Shown here piece after piece: positions 10,819 through 22,236 of a DNA stretch of 64,000 nt; positions within the stretch are counted from its first letter, which is position 1, and every line of letters begins with the position of its first letter. The notes below the pieces were generated by a model. The model made no database searches. It was given only the letters and a program-made list of their open reading frames with translations, and was not told where the DNA came from. Origin of the DNA: Candidatus Thiothrix putei. Lineage in GTDB: Bacteria > Pseudomonadota > Gammaproteobacteria > Thiotrichales > Thiotrichaceae. Where the stretch lies: positions 2,152,001-2,216,000 of the forward strand of contig CP124756.1 in the NCBI GenBank assembly GCA_029972225.1, read 5' to 3'. Position numbers and translations under genes: made by a program.

Positions 10819-10876
10819 ATGGGATAGGGGTTGATGTGCTAATATCTCGGTATTCATCGAGTCAGGAGTGCTAACC

Positions 10877-11467
10877 GTGCCGCCATTAGCGTTTCAATTG
10901 GATTATCTCAGTGTTGAGGATTACCTCCGTGGTGAGCGTGTCAGTGAACAAAAGTATGAATATGTCGAGGGAATAGCGTATGCGATGGCGGGCGCGAGCC
11001 TGCGGCATAATCTAATTACCAATAATTTTTCAGCATTGTTGTGGGTACAGTTGCGGGGCAAGCCGTGTTTCCCGCTGACCAGTGATATGTTGGTGAAAAC
11101 CAAAACAGAGCGTTTTCGTTATCCCGATTTGATGGTGGTGTGTAATGATGATCCCTCTGATGATGATTATGTGCGGGAAGCGCCGTTATTGATTGTCGAG
11201 GTGATTTCTGAAAGTACACGGCGTAAAGATAAAACTGAAAAACGTGCTGAATATCTGGCGTTACCCAGTTTATTGGAATATGTTTTGATTGAACAGGATA
11301 TTGCAGAAGTAACGGTTTATCGGCGTATCGATAATTGGCAACCCTCTTATTATTATCTGGGACAGGAATTGGTGCTGGAGTCTATCGGTGTTACTGTGTC
11401 GGTGGCTGATTTATATGAGCGGGTGGAAAACGGGGATATGGTGAAATGGCGGACAGATTTAGGATAG
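10877..11467 (+). CDS. Uma2 family endonuclease (DUF820)
   Basis: The 196-residue protein has the PD-(D/E)XK-like Uma2 pattern: DYLSVEDYLRGE, KYEYVEGIAYAMAGAS, FRYPDLMVVC, PLLIVEVISEST, and KRAEYLALPSLLEYVLIEQD. Putative active-site acids lie in YPDL and VEVISES, with a lysine further on. Uma2 genes are abundant in cyanobacteria and filamentous sulfur bacteria, and their roles are unproven. I chose GTG 10877 because an AGGAG (10864-10868) overlaps the earlier in-frame GTG 10868 but is well placed for 10877. It sits alone between cydX and cydD and may be cotranscribed with cydD (12-base gap). Confidence 0.85.
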   Translation: MPPLAFQLDYLSVEDYLRGERVSEQKYEYVEGIAYAMAGASLRHNLITNNFSALLWVQLRGKPCFPLTSDMLVKTKTERFRYPDLMVVCNDDPSDDDYVREAPLLIVEVISESTRRKDKTEKRAEYLALPSLLEYVLIEQDIAEVTVYRRIDNWQPSYYYLGQELVLESIGVTVSVADLYERVENGDMVKWRTDLG

Positions 11468-11479
11468 CGGCTATCAATA

Positions 11480-13279
11480 ATGACCACACAATCTCAACCC
11501 AAGCCTCATAAACCAGCCCCTGAAATCCTCACCGCGCTCAAAGGCTGGAAAACCCATTCTGGTTTCTGGCTGAAAGCCGCTGTTGCGATTGGTTTGACTT
11601 CCGGTTTGCTGCTGATTGCGCAGGCGTGGTTGCTGGCAAATGTCGTCAATGCCGTAGTATTTGCCGAAGCAGCTTTAGCGGATGTCATGCCCAGTCTGTG
11701 GGGTTTGCTGGCATTATTTCTCCTGCGGGCAGGCTTGGCGTGGGCATCCGAACAAGCCGCGTTTCATGCTGCGGTGCAGGTCAAGCTTGCCATCCGCGCC
11801 CAACTTTACCAAAAAGTGCAGCAACTCGGCTCCGCGTGGTTGACGGGTGAGCGCAGCGGCGATTTACTCAATACCCTCAGCGATGGGGTGGAGGCACTCG
11901 AAGCCTATTACGCCCGCTACATTCCCGCGATGTCACTGATGGCACTCGTGCCGCTGGCGATATTGGTGTTTGTGTTTGCCAATGACTGGTTGTCGGCAGT
12001 GGTGATGCTGGTGACAGCCCCGCTGATTCCGGTGTTCATGATTCTGATAGGCAAAGGCACGGAAAAGCGTAACCAGCAGCAATGGCAACAATTGGCGCGG
12101 ATGAGTGCGCATTTCCTCGACGTGATTCAAGGCTTAACCACCCTGAAACTGTTCAATGCCAGCCGCCGCGAAGCGCAAGTGGTGGCACAAGTTTCCGACG
12201 AATACCGCCAAAGCACGATGTCGGTATTGCGGGTCGCGTTTCTGTCCTCGTTCGCGCTGGAATTTTTCGCCGCAGTCAGCATTGCGATTATTGCGGTGTT
12301 GATCGGCTTCCGCCTGTTTTGGGGGGAAATGGATTTTCTGTACGGCTTTTTTGTGCTGCTGCTTGCGCCCGAATTCTACCTGCCGCTGCGCAATATGGGG
12401 ACGCAGTATCATGCGCGAATGGCGGCGATAGGGGCGGCGGAGAAGATGGTGGGAATGCTAGAAGAGAAAATCCCCCTCAATCCCCCTTTTTCAAAGGGGG
12501 AGGCTGGATGTGCTACTTTCCTGATTCCCCCCTTTGAAAAAGGGGGGCTAGGGGGGATTTCTCTTCAAAACCTTTCCTTCATCTACCCCGACGCTAGAAC
12601 CGCCCTAAGCAACCTCTCGCTGGACATCCACCCCAACGAAACCCTAGCCATCGTCGGCGCAAGCGGTGCTGGCAAAACCACGCTAATCAACCTGCTAATG
12701 GGTTTCCTACAACCCCAAAGTGGGCAAATCCTCATCGGCGATACGCCGTTAACCGCCATTGCCCCGGAAATCTGGCGCAAACACCTAGCATGGCTGCCGC
12801 AAAAACCGCAACTGTTCCCCGGCACGGTTGCCGACAATATCCGCCTCGGCAATCCCACTGCAACGCTGACACAAGTGCAAGCCGCTGCCGAACAAGCCTA
12901 TGCCGCCGAATTCATCGTCAAATTGCCGCAAGGTTATGACACGCTGATTGGCGAAGCGGGGCAAGGGCTTTCCGGCGGACAAGTGCAACGCATCGCACTG
13001 GCACGGGCATTCCTCAAGGATGCGCCGCTGGTAATTCTCGACGAAGCCACCGCCAACCTTGACCGTGCCAGCGAAACTTTGGTGCAAGCCGGGGTCGAAC
13101 GTTTGGCGCAAGGGCGCACGCTGGTGATGATTGCGCACCGTTTACGCACCGTACAAACCGCCGACCGGATTGTGGTGCTGGATCAGGGTACGGTGAGCGC
13201 GATTGGGACGCACGCCGAATTGCTGGTCAGTTCCCCGCTCTACCGGCAGATGCAAGCGGCTTACGGGGGTGAAGCATGA
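11480..13279 (+). CDS. cydD: Thiol-reductant ABC exporter subunit CydD (repeat in linker)
   Basis: CydDC exports cysteine and glutathione to the periplasm and is needed for cytochrome bd assembly. The 599-residue protein has an N-terminal ABC exporter membrane domain (~20-320) and an NBD with Walker A GASGAGKTTL, signature LSGGQVQRIALARA and Walker B LVILDEATANLD. An extra ~36 residues (EEKIPLNPPFSKGEAG ... PPFEKGGLGGISLQ) between membrane domain and NBD are encoded by a palindromic repeat, in frame. The stop overlaps the cydC ATG by four bases. Confidence 0.93.
   Translation: MTTQSQPKPHKPAPEILTALKGWKTHSGFWLKAAVAIGLTSGLLLIAQAWLLANVVNAVVFAEAALADVMPSLWGLLALFLLRAGLAWASEQAAFHAAVQVKLAIRAQLYQKVQQLGSAWLTGERSGDLLNTLSDGVEALEAYYARYIPAMSLMALVPLAILVFVFANDWLSAVVMLVTAPLIPVFMILIGKGTEKRNQQQWQQLARMSAHFLDVIQGLTTLKLFNASRREAQVVAQVSDEYRQSTMSVLRVAFLSSFALEFFAAVSIAIIAVLIGFRLFWGEMDFLYGFFVLLLAPEFYLPLRNMGTQYHARMAAIGAAEKMVGMLEEKIPLNPPFSKGEAGCATFLIPPFEKGGLGGISLQNLSFIYPDARTALSNLSLDIHPNETLAIVGASGAGKTTLINLLMGFLQPQSGQILIGDTPLTAIAPEIWRKHLAWLPQKPQLFPGTVADNIRLGNPTATLTQVQAAAEQAYAAEFIVKLPQGYDTLIGEAGQGLSGGQVQRIALARAFLKDAPLVILDEATANLDRASETLVQAGVERLAQGRTLVMIAHRLRTVQTADRIVVLDQGTVSAIGTHAELLVSSPLYRQMQAAYGGEA
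12461..12566. repeat. Long inverted repeat of the NPPFxKGG type inside cydD
   Basis: Two ~40-base arms (12461-12501 and about 12526-12566) are near-perfect reverse complements around a ~24-base spacer. Each arm contains the smaller palindrome CCCCCTTTTTCAAAGGGGG. The same arm recurs at 33975/35129, 37288-37415, 37787-37824 and 38824-38866. The insert is translated without a stop in the CydD linker. Confidence 0.9.
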
Positions 13280-14926
13280 ACGATTTACTGCGTTTGTTGC
13301 GCCTGTTCAAGCCGTATTGGAACTGGGCGGCATTGGGCATGGGCTTGTCATTCATCACCTTGCTGGCGAATGTGGGGTTGATGGCGGTGTCGGGCTGGTT
13401 CATTACGGCGATGGCAATGGCGGGTGTCGCGGGTGTGTCGATGAATTATTTCACCCCCTGCGGCATTGATTCGGCTGGCAGCGATTGTGCGCACGGCGGG
13501 GCGTTACGGCGAACGGCTGGTCACGCACGAAGCTACGTTTCGGATGTTGGCGGAATTGCGGGTGTGGTTTTACGAGCGCATCGAGCCGCTGGCTCCGGCG
13601 GTGTTGGAGCAATATCGCAGCGGTGATGTGTTGAGCCGCATCCGTGCCGACATTGATACGCTGAATAATGTGTACTTGCGTCTGCTAGTGCCCGTGGTGG
13701 TGGCAACGGTGGCGACGTTCGTGTTCGTGGTGGTGTTGCTGTTTTATCACCCGTTGCTGGCACTGCTGGAGTTGAGCTTGCTGCTGGTGGCGGGGGTGCT
13801 GATTCCCTGGCTGATGAACCGTTTGGGGCATGAGCCGGGGCAACAATCGGTAGAAACGGCTGCGCAATTGCGCTCGGCTTTGGTGAATGATTTGCAGGGC
13901 ATGGGCGAGTTGCTGGTGTATGGTGCGGCGGATGACCATGCCGCGCACGTTCAACAGTTGTCGCAAACCTTGGCGGCGCAACAGCAAACCCTGAGCCGTT
14001 TGAATGGCGTGGCGCAAGGCGCGTTGGGGCTGTGCGCGAATTTGGCGATGTGGGGCATGTTGGTGCTGGCAATTCCGTTGGTGCGTGATCACACGATAGC
14101 CCCGCCGGAATTGGCGATGTTGGCATTGTTCGCGCTGGCAAGTTTTGAAGCGGTGTTACCTTTGCCGCTGGCGTTCCAGTCCTTGGGCGAAACCTTGGCA
14201 GCGGCGCGACGTATTTTCAGTCTTGCGGATCAAGTTGCGGCGGTGACAGAACCAGCGCATCCGCAAGCTGTGCCTGAACGTCTGGATTTTGCGTTGCGGG
14301 AAGTGAGTTTCCGTTATCAGCCGCAGGGTGAGGCCGTATTGGATGGTTTGACGCTGGATTTTCCGCAAGGTCACAAGCTCGCCATTGTCGGCGTAACCGG
14401 TGCGGGCAAAAGCACCCTGACCAGTTTGCTGCTACGTTTCCGCGAACCGAGCAGCGGTGAATTGCTGTTAGGTGGGCAAGCTATCGCCCACTACAGCGGC
14501 GAAGCCTTGCGCCAACACATCGCGGTTGTGCCGCAGCAAACACATTTGTTCAACACTACCTTGCGCGAAAACCTGTTGTTGGCAAAACGCGATGCGACGG
14601 ATGCGGAGCTGGAAGCGGTGTGCCGCACTGCGCTGATCCACGACTTCATTACGCAACAGCCGGAAGGTTATGCAACGTGGGTGGGGGAAACGGGCGTGCG
14701 TTTGTCCGGCGGGCAAGCCAAGCGCGTGGCGATTGCACGAGCTTTGCTGAAACCTGTACGGTTGTTGATTCTCGATGAACCTACCGAAGGCTTAGACCCG
14801 GAAACCGCGACACAGGTGATGGTCAATATCCTCGCGCATGTGGCGCGTAACGGGCAAAGCCTGTTGCTGATTACGCACCGGGCGCACGGCTTGGAAGCGA
14901 TGGATCAGGTGCTGCATCTGTCTTGA
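13276..14926 (+). pseudogene. cydC: Thiol-reductant ABC exporter subunit CydC, frameshifted
   Basis: Frame 1 from ATG 13276 gives the CydC N-terminus (LANVGLMAVSGWFITAMAMA ... GVSMNYFTP). It then leaves the family in a run of five C (13454-13458). The next frame continues as AALIRLAAIVRTAGRYGERL, matching CydC, and runs to 14926 with Walker A GVTGAGKSTL, signature LSGGQAKRVAIARA and Walker B LLILDEPTEGLD. Deleting one C restores a ~549-residue protein of normal length. The rest is intact, so this is either a sequencing or assembly error in a homopolymer or a very recent mutation. A TTG at 13466 could start the distal part but would lack the first two helices. Confidence 0.9.
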
Positions 14927-14976
14927 AGGATGCGGTATGATGGCGGCGATTTTTAACCAGAAAACAGGAATGCACC

Positions 14977-17042
<2,066 letters not shown>

Positions 17043-17122
17043 TTATCGTCTCATGTTCGTCTGTTATCTTTAATACTGCTACACTGGGCAAATACATAAA
17101 AAATATAACGGATACCGTGAAC

Positions 17123-18805
17123 ATGGCTACAGATGAAGCACAGATTTCCAACCATCGTTTTATTCCTTTGTCCAGCAGCAAAGCCCGCGACTGGATCAAA
17201 GCCCTGCCATTAACTGATCCCGGCGAAACGACACGGCGTATCTTCCACGGTTTAGTGGATTTAAACCGGCGGGCATTGCCAGCGATGGCGCGTTTGCAAA
17301 TCAGTGAAATGTTGCGCCCAGCGCTGGACGTGTCGTTGGAGGCATTGCAACGTCATTTGGAAGCACGTGCTTTTCCGCTCCCCTCAAAAAGCCAGAAAAT
17401 TTTCGAGCTTACCCAGTCCTTGATGCTGGAGTTTGCAGGGGCGTATCAAGTGGCAGCGCTGGATATGATGACCAAGAAAGAGGGCAATAAAAAAGCCCTG
17501 CAATTGGCTATTTATCGGGCAATGGATTTGATGGGTAAAGTGCTGGTACTGACCTATTCGGTATACGTGCGTACTCGTGAAACTTTGTGGCATGACATTC
17601 ATCACCTCTACTTGTTGGCGGTGGAAAATGGTGTGGAAAAATTGCCACTTCGTGATGCTGCTGTGGGCGCGCCGACCATTGAAGCGCGGTATACCCAGAT
17701 GAATTTGCTGGCACTGGTTAAGCCTTACAGTTTACGGCAGGGTGAGGTGGTGCGCTTGATGCAGTATTTCGCGCAACATTCGCCATTAGTGACGCTGACG
17801 CGGGACACCAACGGGCAACAGATGGGTGATTATGTTCATGCTGCGCTTCTGAATAGTGACGAGCCAGCGGTGATGATGTTGGCAAGTGATTTGCCTCATT
17901 CCCCTACCGTGAGAGTGTTGAACTTGAGTGCGTTGGTGGCGCAGATGGATACGCATATTCGTGAGTTAGAAGCCAAAGGTGTGCCAGCGATGATCCTTCA
18001 GGAAGGGTTGAGCCGCAACCTCGCTAAGCGTGTCATTTACCATTTAACGGCAGTGCTTAACCGCAGTTATAACCGTTTTCTGAAAAATGAACAGATTGGT
18101 ATGGTGACGCGCCTACCTGATGTTTTATCCGTTATTCGTCAGGCACATAAAAGTGAAGCCAGTGAAGATGCGGAGGCGGAAGACATGCTGTTCAACGTAT
18201 TTATGGCGAGTGATTATGAGGATGAGCATGAGGATGAGGGTGAGGCGAGAAAGGCCGTTATTCATCGGGTAGCCGAAGAGGATGGCGCCCGTATTCAGAC
18301 CTGGCATGTCATGAATACCAGTGTGGGGGGCTACGGTTTGCGCTGGGAGGGTAAGGAGGCATCCGGTGCCCGCGTTGGTGAGATTGTCGCTTTGCGTGAT
18401 TTGAATGATGACACCTCGTTGTGGATGATCGGGGTGATCAAATGGATGGAGTTTGTAGCTGGAAAAGGCTTATGTTGTGGTGTTGAGTTATTGTCGACCA
18501 AGATGATGGAAGTGTCTGTACAGCAAGTGCTTAACCGCACGGTGGCACAAAAAATGCCGATGGAAGGCTTGATGTTACCAAGTATCGAAGGTGTACGCCC
18601 TGATCCGGCATTGATTTTGCCAGCCTATATTTTTCAGGCAGGTGATGAAATCCGTTTGGAGTTCGCTGAACGTGAAGAGCGGGTACGGCTAGTCTTGTTG
18701 GATGAGTGTTTAGGGGCGTTTGCTTATTTTCGTTTTACGACACTTGCAGAGAAAGCGATTGAAGAAGACGAAGACGATTTCACCTTGTTGTGGCAATCGC
18801 TTTGA
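17123..18805 (+). CDS. Large protein with C-terminal PilZ-like domain
   Basis: The 560-residue soluble protein has a long alpha-helical N-terminal region of unrecognised function. Its C-terminal part (~420-520) resembles PilZ: MNTSVGGYGLRW carries the (D/N)xSxxG signature, followed by VGEIVALRDLNDDTSLWMIGVIKWM and GVELLS. The upstream RxxxR motif needed for tight c-di-GMP binding is not clear (I see R-x5-R), so binding is uncertain. An acidic stretch (~385-405) precedes the domain. ATG 17123 is preferred because the longer frame back to 16958 overlaps the tgt start region and has no similarity. It sits directly before a FimX-like gene, suggesting a shared c-di-GMP-related role. Confidence 0.65.
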   Translation: MATDEAQISNHRFIPLSSSKARDWIKALPLTDPGETTRRIFHGLVDLNRRALPAMARLQISEMLRPALDVSLEALQRHLEARAFPLPSKSQKIFELTQSLMLEFAGAYQVAALDMMTKKEGNKKALQLAIYRAMDLMGKVLVLTYSVYVRTRETLWHDIHHLYLLAVENGVEKLPLRDAAVGAPTIEARYTQMNLLALVKPYSLRQGEVVRLMQYFAQHSPLVTLTRDTNGQQMGDYVHAALLNSDEPAVMMLASDLPHSPTVRVLNLSALVAQMDTHIRELEAKGVPAMILQEGLSRNLAKRVIYHLTAVLNRSYNRFLKNEQIGMVTRLPDVLSVIRQAHKSEASEDAEAEDMLFNVFMASDYEDEHEDEGEARKAVIHRVAEEDGARIQTWHVMNTSVGGYGLRWEGKEASGARVGEIVALRDLNDDTSLWMIGVIKWMEFVAGKGLCCGVELLSTKMMEVSVQQVLNRTVAQKMPMEGLMLPSIEGVRPDPALILPAYIFQAGDEIRLEFAEREERVRLVLLDECLGAFAYFRFTTLAEKAIEEDEDDFTLLWQSL

Positions 18806-18895
18806 GGCGTTAGCGCTTGCAGTTCATCCCCTAGTCATACTCGATAATCGGTATTTATGTAGGTTTGTCTTGGGGTGATGCGTATCTTCTGTGTT

Positions 18896-20455
18896 ATGAA
18901 AAAGCAGAAGATACATTGTGTTGTAGTTGATCAGGATGTCGAAGTCACAGCATCGCTGGATGCGGCTTTGCGCCATTCTGATGTGCTGCTGGAGCTGAAT
19001 CAGGTGGCATCAGTGCAGCAACTGATCCCCGTGTTGCAAGAGCTTCAGCCGCACCTGTTGTTTTGTCCCTATGATAAGAGTAAGCCTTCGGTCGAGTTAC
19101 TGGAAACGTTGCAGCGTTATTCGCCGGATACGTTATTGGTATGGGTAGCACGGGATGAATGGCAAGGTTTGACCACTTGGCTGATGGGGGTTGAATCCTG
19201 CATTCTGCCCTTGCGTGACTTGGAATATTTCGGGCAATACATTGATTTTCTGTTGCGTTATTCGAGTATTAAGCAAGATTTTCGCGATTGTAAGCATTTA
19301 CTGGGGGTGGCGGAGTTACGTTGCCATTGGTTAGTGGATTATTCGTGGGAGGCAATTGCGTATATTTCCCAAGGAATGCACTTGTATGCCAATAATGCCT
19401 ATGTGACCCTGTTTGGTTTTGAGGGCATGGCTGAAGTGCGATCCATGCCAGTGGCGCATTTAGTGGATAATGCTGAACGCAAAATCTTTGAGGCCATGAG
19501 TAAAGCTGCTGATGTGGGCAGCAAACCTTCCAACCGTTTGCTGATTACCTTGCGCACGCTTGAAGGTGAACGAATGCGGGCAGAAATCCGCTTCATTCCT
19601 GCGGTACTTAAAGGTAAGCGTTGTACCCAGCTACATGTGAAGCCGTTAGAGCGCAATATATTGAAGGGTGTGTCATTGCGTAAACAAGACAACCCTTGGG
19701 AAGCAACTGAGCTACGTTTGCAAAAGGCTCCAGCACCACGAGGGATGCCTGAGGTGCAGGGGGGGCTGACACCTGCTGTACCGTCTGCTGTTGATGGGAT
19801 GAAAATGGTTTTCCGCAAGCTTCAGCGTATGCAGGAAACTCTGCCTAATCTATACCTTTCAGAGCCTGAGTTTCAGCAAAAATCCCAGAAGCTTGATTAT
19901 ACTGCACTCGTAAAACAGTTGGGTAATGGTGGGGGGCGTTTCCGACTGGATTACTGGAATCTTGGACAAGTCGTGTCAAGACTGTCATCTCAGGGGAATG
20001 AAAAGCCCGATTATCTGGTTTTTGTGTCGGTGGGCAGTGCGATTCTGAATAATGAAGCCGAGCTAAAGCGGGTGGTGGAATTACTCAATACAGCCCCTGA
20101 AGTTGCTAAACGTATGGTGTTGGCATTTCAGTATCAGGATTGTATGGCAAACATTGCTCAGCTTGGTAAAGTGATTAAGCTTTTGAAAGTCCTTGGTGTG
20201 CACTTAGCGATTGATGGTTTGCCGGATTCTTCCCAATCCTTAAAATTTGTCCAAGTGGTTAAGCCGGTCTTGGTGCGGTTGGATGCTAATGCAGTAAATG
20301 ACAGTATCCACAGTACTAACACAAATCGCTTGCAATGCTTGATTGATCAACTGGTTGAGAGTCGCTGTAAAGTGATTATGCCTAGTGTGCAGGATCAACA
20401 TTTCTTAAAAGTGGCTTATTCTACGGCTGCGGCTTATGTTCAGGCAGCCACATGA
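18896..20455 (+). CDS. FimX-like REC-PAS-degenerate EAL protein
   Basis: About 519 residues. Residues ~1-125 look like a receiver-type fold (IHCVVVDQDVEVTASLDAAL). Residues ~145-260 look like a PAS domain (DYSWEAIAYISQGMHLYANNAYVTLFGF). A linker follows, and then an EAL-like fold (~330-515). The catalytic EAL and DDFG motifs are absent: LAIDGLPDSSQSL stands where LALDDFGSG normally is. No GGDEF domain is present. FimX proteins use a degenerate EAL as a c-di-GMP sensor for type IV pili, and this gene may be a cut-down relative. The start is uncertain: GTG 18875, ATG 18878 and ATG 18896 are in frame and none has a convincing Shine-Dalgarno. Confidence 0.65.
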   Translation: MKKQKIHCVVVDQDVEVTASLDAALRHSDVLLELNQVASVQQLIPVLQELQPHLLFCPYDKSKPSVELLETLQRYSPDTLLVWVARDEWQGLTTWLMGVESCILPLRDLEYFGQYIDFLLRYSSIKQDFRDCKHLLGVAELRCHWLVDYSWEAIAYISQGMHLYANNAYVTLFGFEGMAEVRSMPVAHLVDNAERKIFEAMSKAADVGSKPSNRLLITLRTLEGERMRAEIRFIPAVLKGKRCTQLHVKPLERNILKGVSLRKQDNPWEATELRLQKAPAPRGMPEVQGGLTPAVPSAVDGMKMVFRKLQRMQETLPNLYLSEPEFQQKSQKLDYTALVKQLGNGGGRFRLDYWNLGQVVSRLSSQGNEKPDYLVFVSVGSAILNNEAELKRVVELLNTAPEVAKRMVLAFQYQDCMANIAQLGKVIKLLKVLGVHLAIDGLPDSSQSLKFVQVVKPVLVRLDANAVNDSIHSTNTNRLQCLIDQLVESRCKVIMPSVQDQHFLKVAYSTAAAYVQAAT

Positions 20456-20501
20456 CATAACTAGATCAGTATAATGACTAATAATATGTAGCGAGCATCG
20501 T

Positions 20502-22229
20502 ATGTCTGTTAACGCTTTCAGGGCTGCCCTAGTGGTAGAGGGTGAATACATTTCTGCTTGGCAATATCGCATGTTGGAGTCTTTGCAAGCATCCAACAAT
20601 GTCCAACTTGTCATGGTTATTTTCCGTCAGCCGGTAGCTACGGCATGGTTACAGTGCTTCAATGCATCTTGGCTTAATGTATTGCATTATTTTGATGGTA
20701 AGTTGTTTAAATGTCCGGCGACTGCACAACGCTCAACGAGTTTCTTGGCGTTACTCGGTGATACCCATTTGTGTGATGTCGGTAGTCAGCGTTACCAACA
20801 CTTGCTTGCACAACAGGCGTTGGATGTCGTAATTGATTTGAGTACCCAGGCACCACTGCCGGAGATAATAGCCGCAGCAAAGTATGGCGTGTGGCGGCAT
20901 GTTTATGGTTATCTTGGTGATAAAGCAGATCATTATGTCGGTATACGTGAATATGCTGGTCAACAGTCAGAAATACTCTCTGGGGTTGAGTGTTGGCGTG
21001 CGGGGCAAACGATGCCTGAGACTCTTTTCTTGGCGACAACGAGTACTGATACCGCTTCGATTAACCGTGGAATAGAACGTTCCTTGTGGAAAATGGCTGA
21101 TTTTATTCCGCAACGCTTGCATGAATTGTTTCATGTGGGTGAATACATTTTCTTCAGCAATGCGAAACAACGTGTGCAGCCAACCGCATTAATGCCTCCC
21201 CCGCATAAGCCAAGCTCCAGCTTTTTCATGACCTTGAAAATATTATGGCGTTACCCTAATAACTTTCTCAACAAACTGTTTATTGCATTGTTTCGTGATG
21301 AACAATGGATATTGCTAACCAAAGCCATTGGGGATGTCACGGATTTAGGCACGTTGGAGCATTTGCACAAATGGATTCCCCCGCGTGACCGTTTTTGGGC
21401 TGATCCGTTTGTTGTTGAGCATGAAGACGAACAGTTCGTATTTTTTGAGGAGCTGCTGTATGCGCGAGGCATAGGGCATTTGGCCTGTATGCGTCTGAAT
21501 TCTGATGGTTCCCATTCAGAACCCGTGACGATTTTGGAAAAGCCTTACCACTTGTCATACCCGTTTATTTTTAAACATGAGGGTATCTATTACATGATTC
21601 CTGAAACAGCTAGCAATCACACCATTGAACTGTATCGCTGTGAAGCATTTCCATTCTGCTGGGTTTTTGAAAAAAACTTGATGGAAGGCGTAGAAGCTTA
21701 TGATGCTACCTTGTTAGAGCATGAGGGACGCTGGTGGATGTTTACCAGTATGCGGCAACATCAAAGCTGTTCACCCAGCGAGTCATTGTATTTATTTCAT
21801 GCAGATGACCCATTAAGTACCCAATGGCAAGCACACCCTCAAAATCCAGTGGTAGCGAGTGCTGCACACGCCCGTCCGGCAGGGCGTATATTCACGAAAG
21901 CGGGTAAATGGTATCGCCCTTCACAGAATTGTGCAGGCGTTTATGGTCGCGGTTTGAACGTCAATCTTATTCAGCAACTGGATCAGCATACTTATCGAGA
22001 GGAAACCATCAGCTCTTACTTACCGGAAGGTCAGAACGACATGAACGGAATGCATACCTTGGGTGTTGGTACACCTGTATCCGTGGTAGATGCCGTTCAC
22101 GTACATCGCCGCTTAGGGCTACTGGATCGTTGGGTGGTGAAGTTAAACTGTTTTTTTAACCGACCTATTTTGAAAACACGCTATGCATTAGCGGCTATTC
22201 CGCTGGCGTTTTTATGGTTTGATACGTGA
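20502..22229 (+). CDS. GINT1-like beta-propeller protein with N-terminal formyltransferase-like region
   Basis: The 575-residue protein has a C-terminal half (~265-560) with the pattern of the GIPC glucosaminyltransferase N-terminal domain family, a GH43-like propeller: RDRFWADPFVVEHEDEQFVFFEELLYARGIGHL, YHLSYPFIFKHEGIYYMIPET, YDATLLEHEGRWWMFTS, ARPAGRIF. The N-terminal ~230 residues resemble the formyltransferase-like region often fused to it. In bacteria this architecture occurs in surface-polysaccharide clusters, and its reaction there is not established. A TATAAT at 20470-20475 may be part of the cluster promoter. It opens the polysaccharide operon; the next gene begins seven bases after its stop. 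Confidence 0.75.
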   Translation: MSVNAFRAALVVEGEYISAWQYRMLESLQASNNVQLVMVIFRQPVATAWLQCFNASWLNVLHYFDGKLFKCPATAQRSTSFLALLGDTHLCDVGSQRYQHLLAQQALDVVIDLSTQAPLPEIIAAAKYGVWRHVYGYLGDKADHYVGIREYAGQQSEILSGVECWRAGQTMPETLFLATTSTDTASINRGIERSLWKMADFIPQRLHELFHVGEYIFFSNAKQRVQPTALMPPPHKPSSSFFMTLKILWRYPNNFLNKLFIALFRDEQWILLTKAIGDVTDLGTLEHLHKWIPPRDRFWADPFVVEHEDEQFVFFEELLYARGIGHLACMRLNSDGSHSEPVTILEKPYHLSYPFIFKHEGIYYMIPETASNHTIELYRCEAFPFCWVFEKNLMEGVEAYDATLLEHEGRWWMFTSMRQHQSCSPSESLYLFHADDPLSTQWQAHPQNPVVASAAHARPAGRIFTKAGKWYRPSQNCAGVYGRGLNVNLIQQLDQHTYREETISSYLPEGQNDMNGMHTLGVGTPVSVVDAVHVHRRLGLLDRWVVKLNCFFNRPILKTRYALAAIPLAFLWFDT

Positions 22230-22236
22230 TCAGGTT

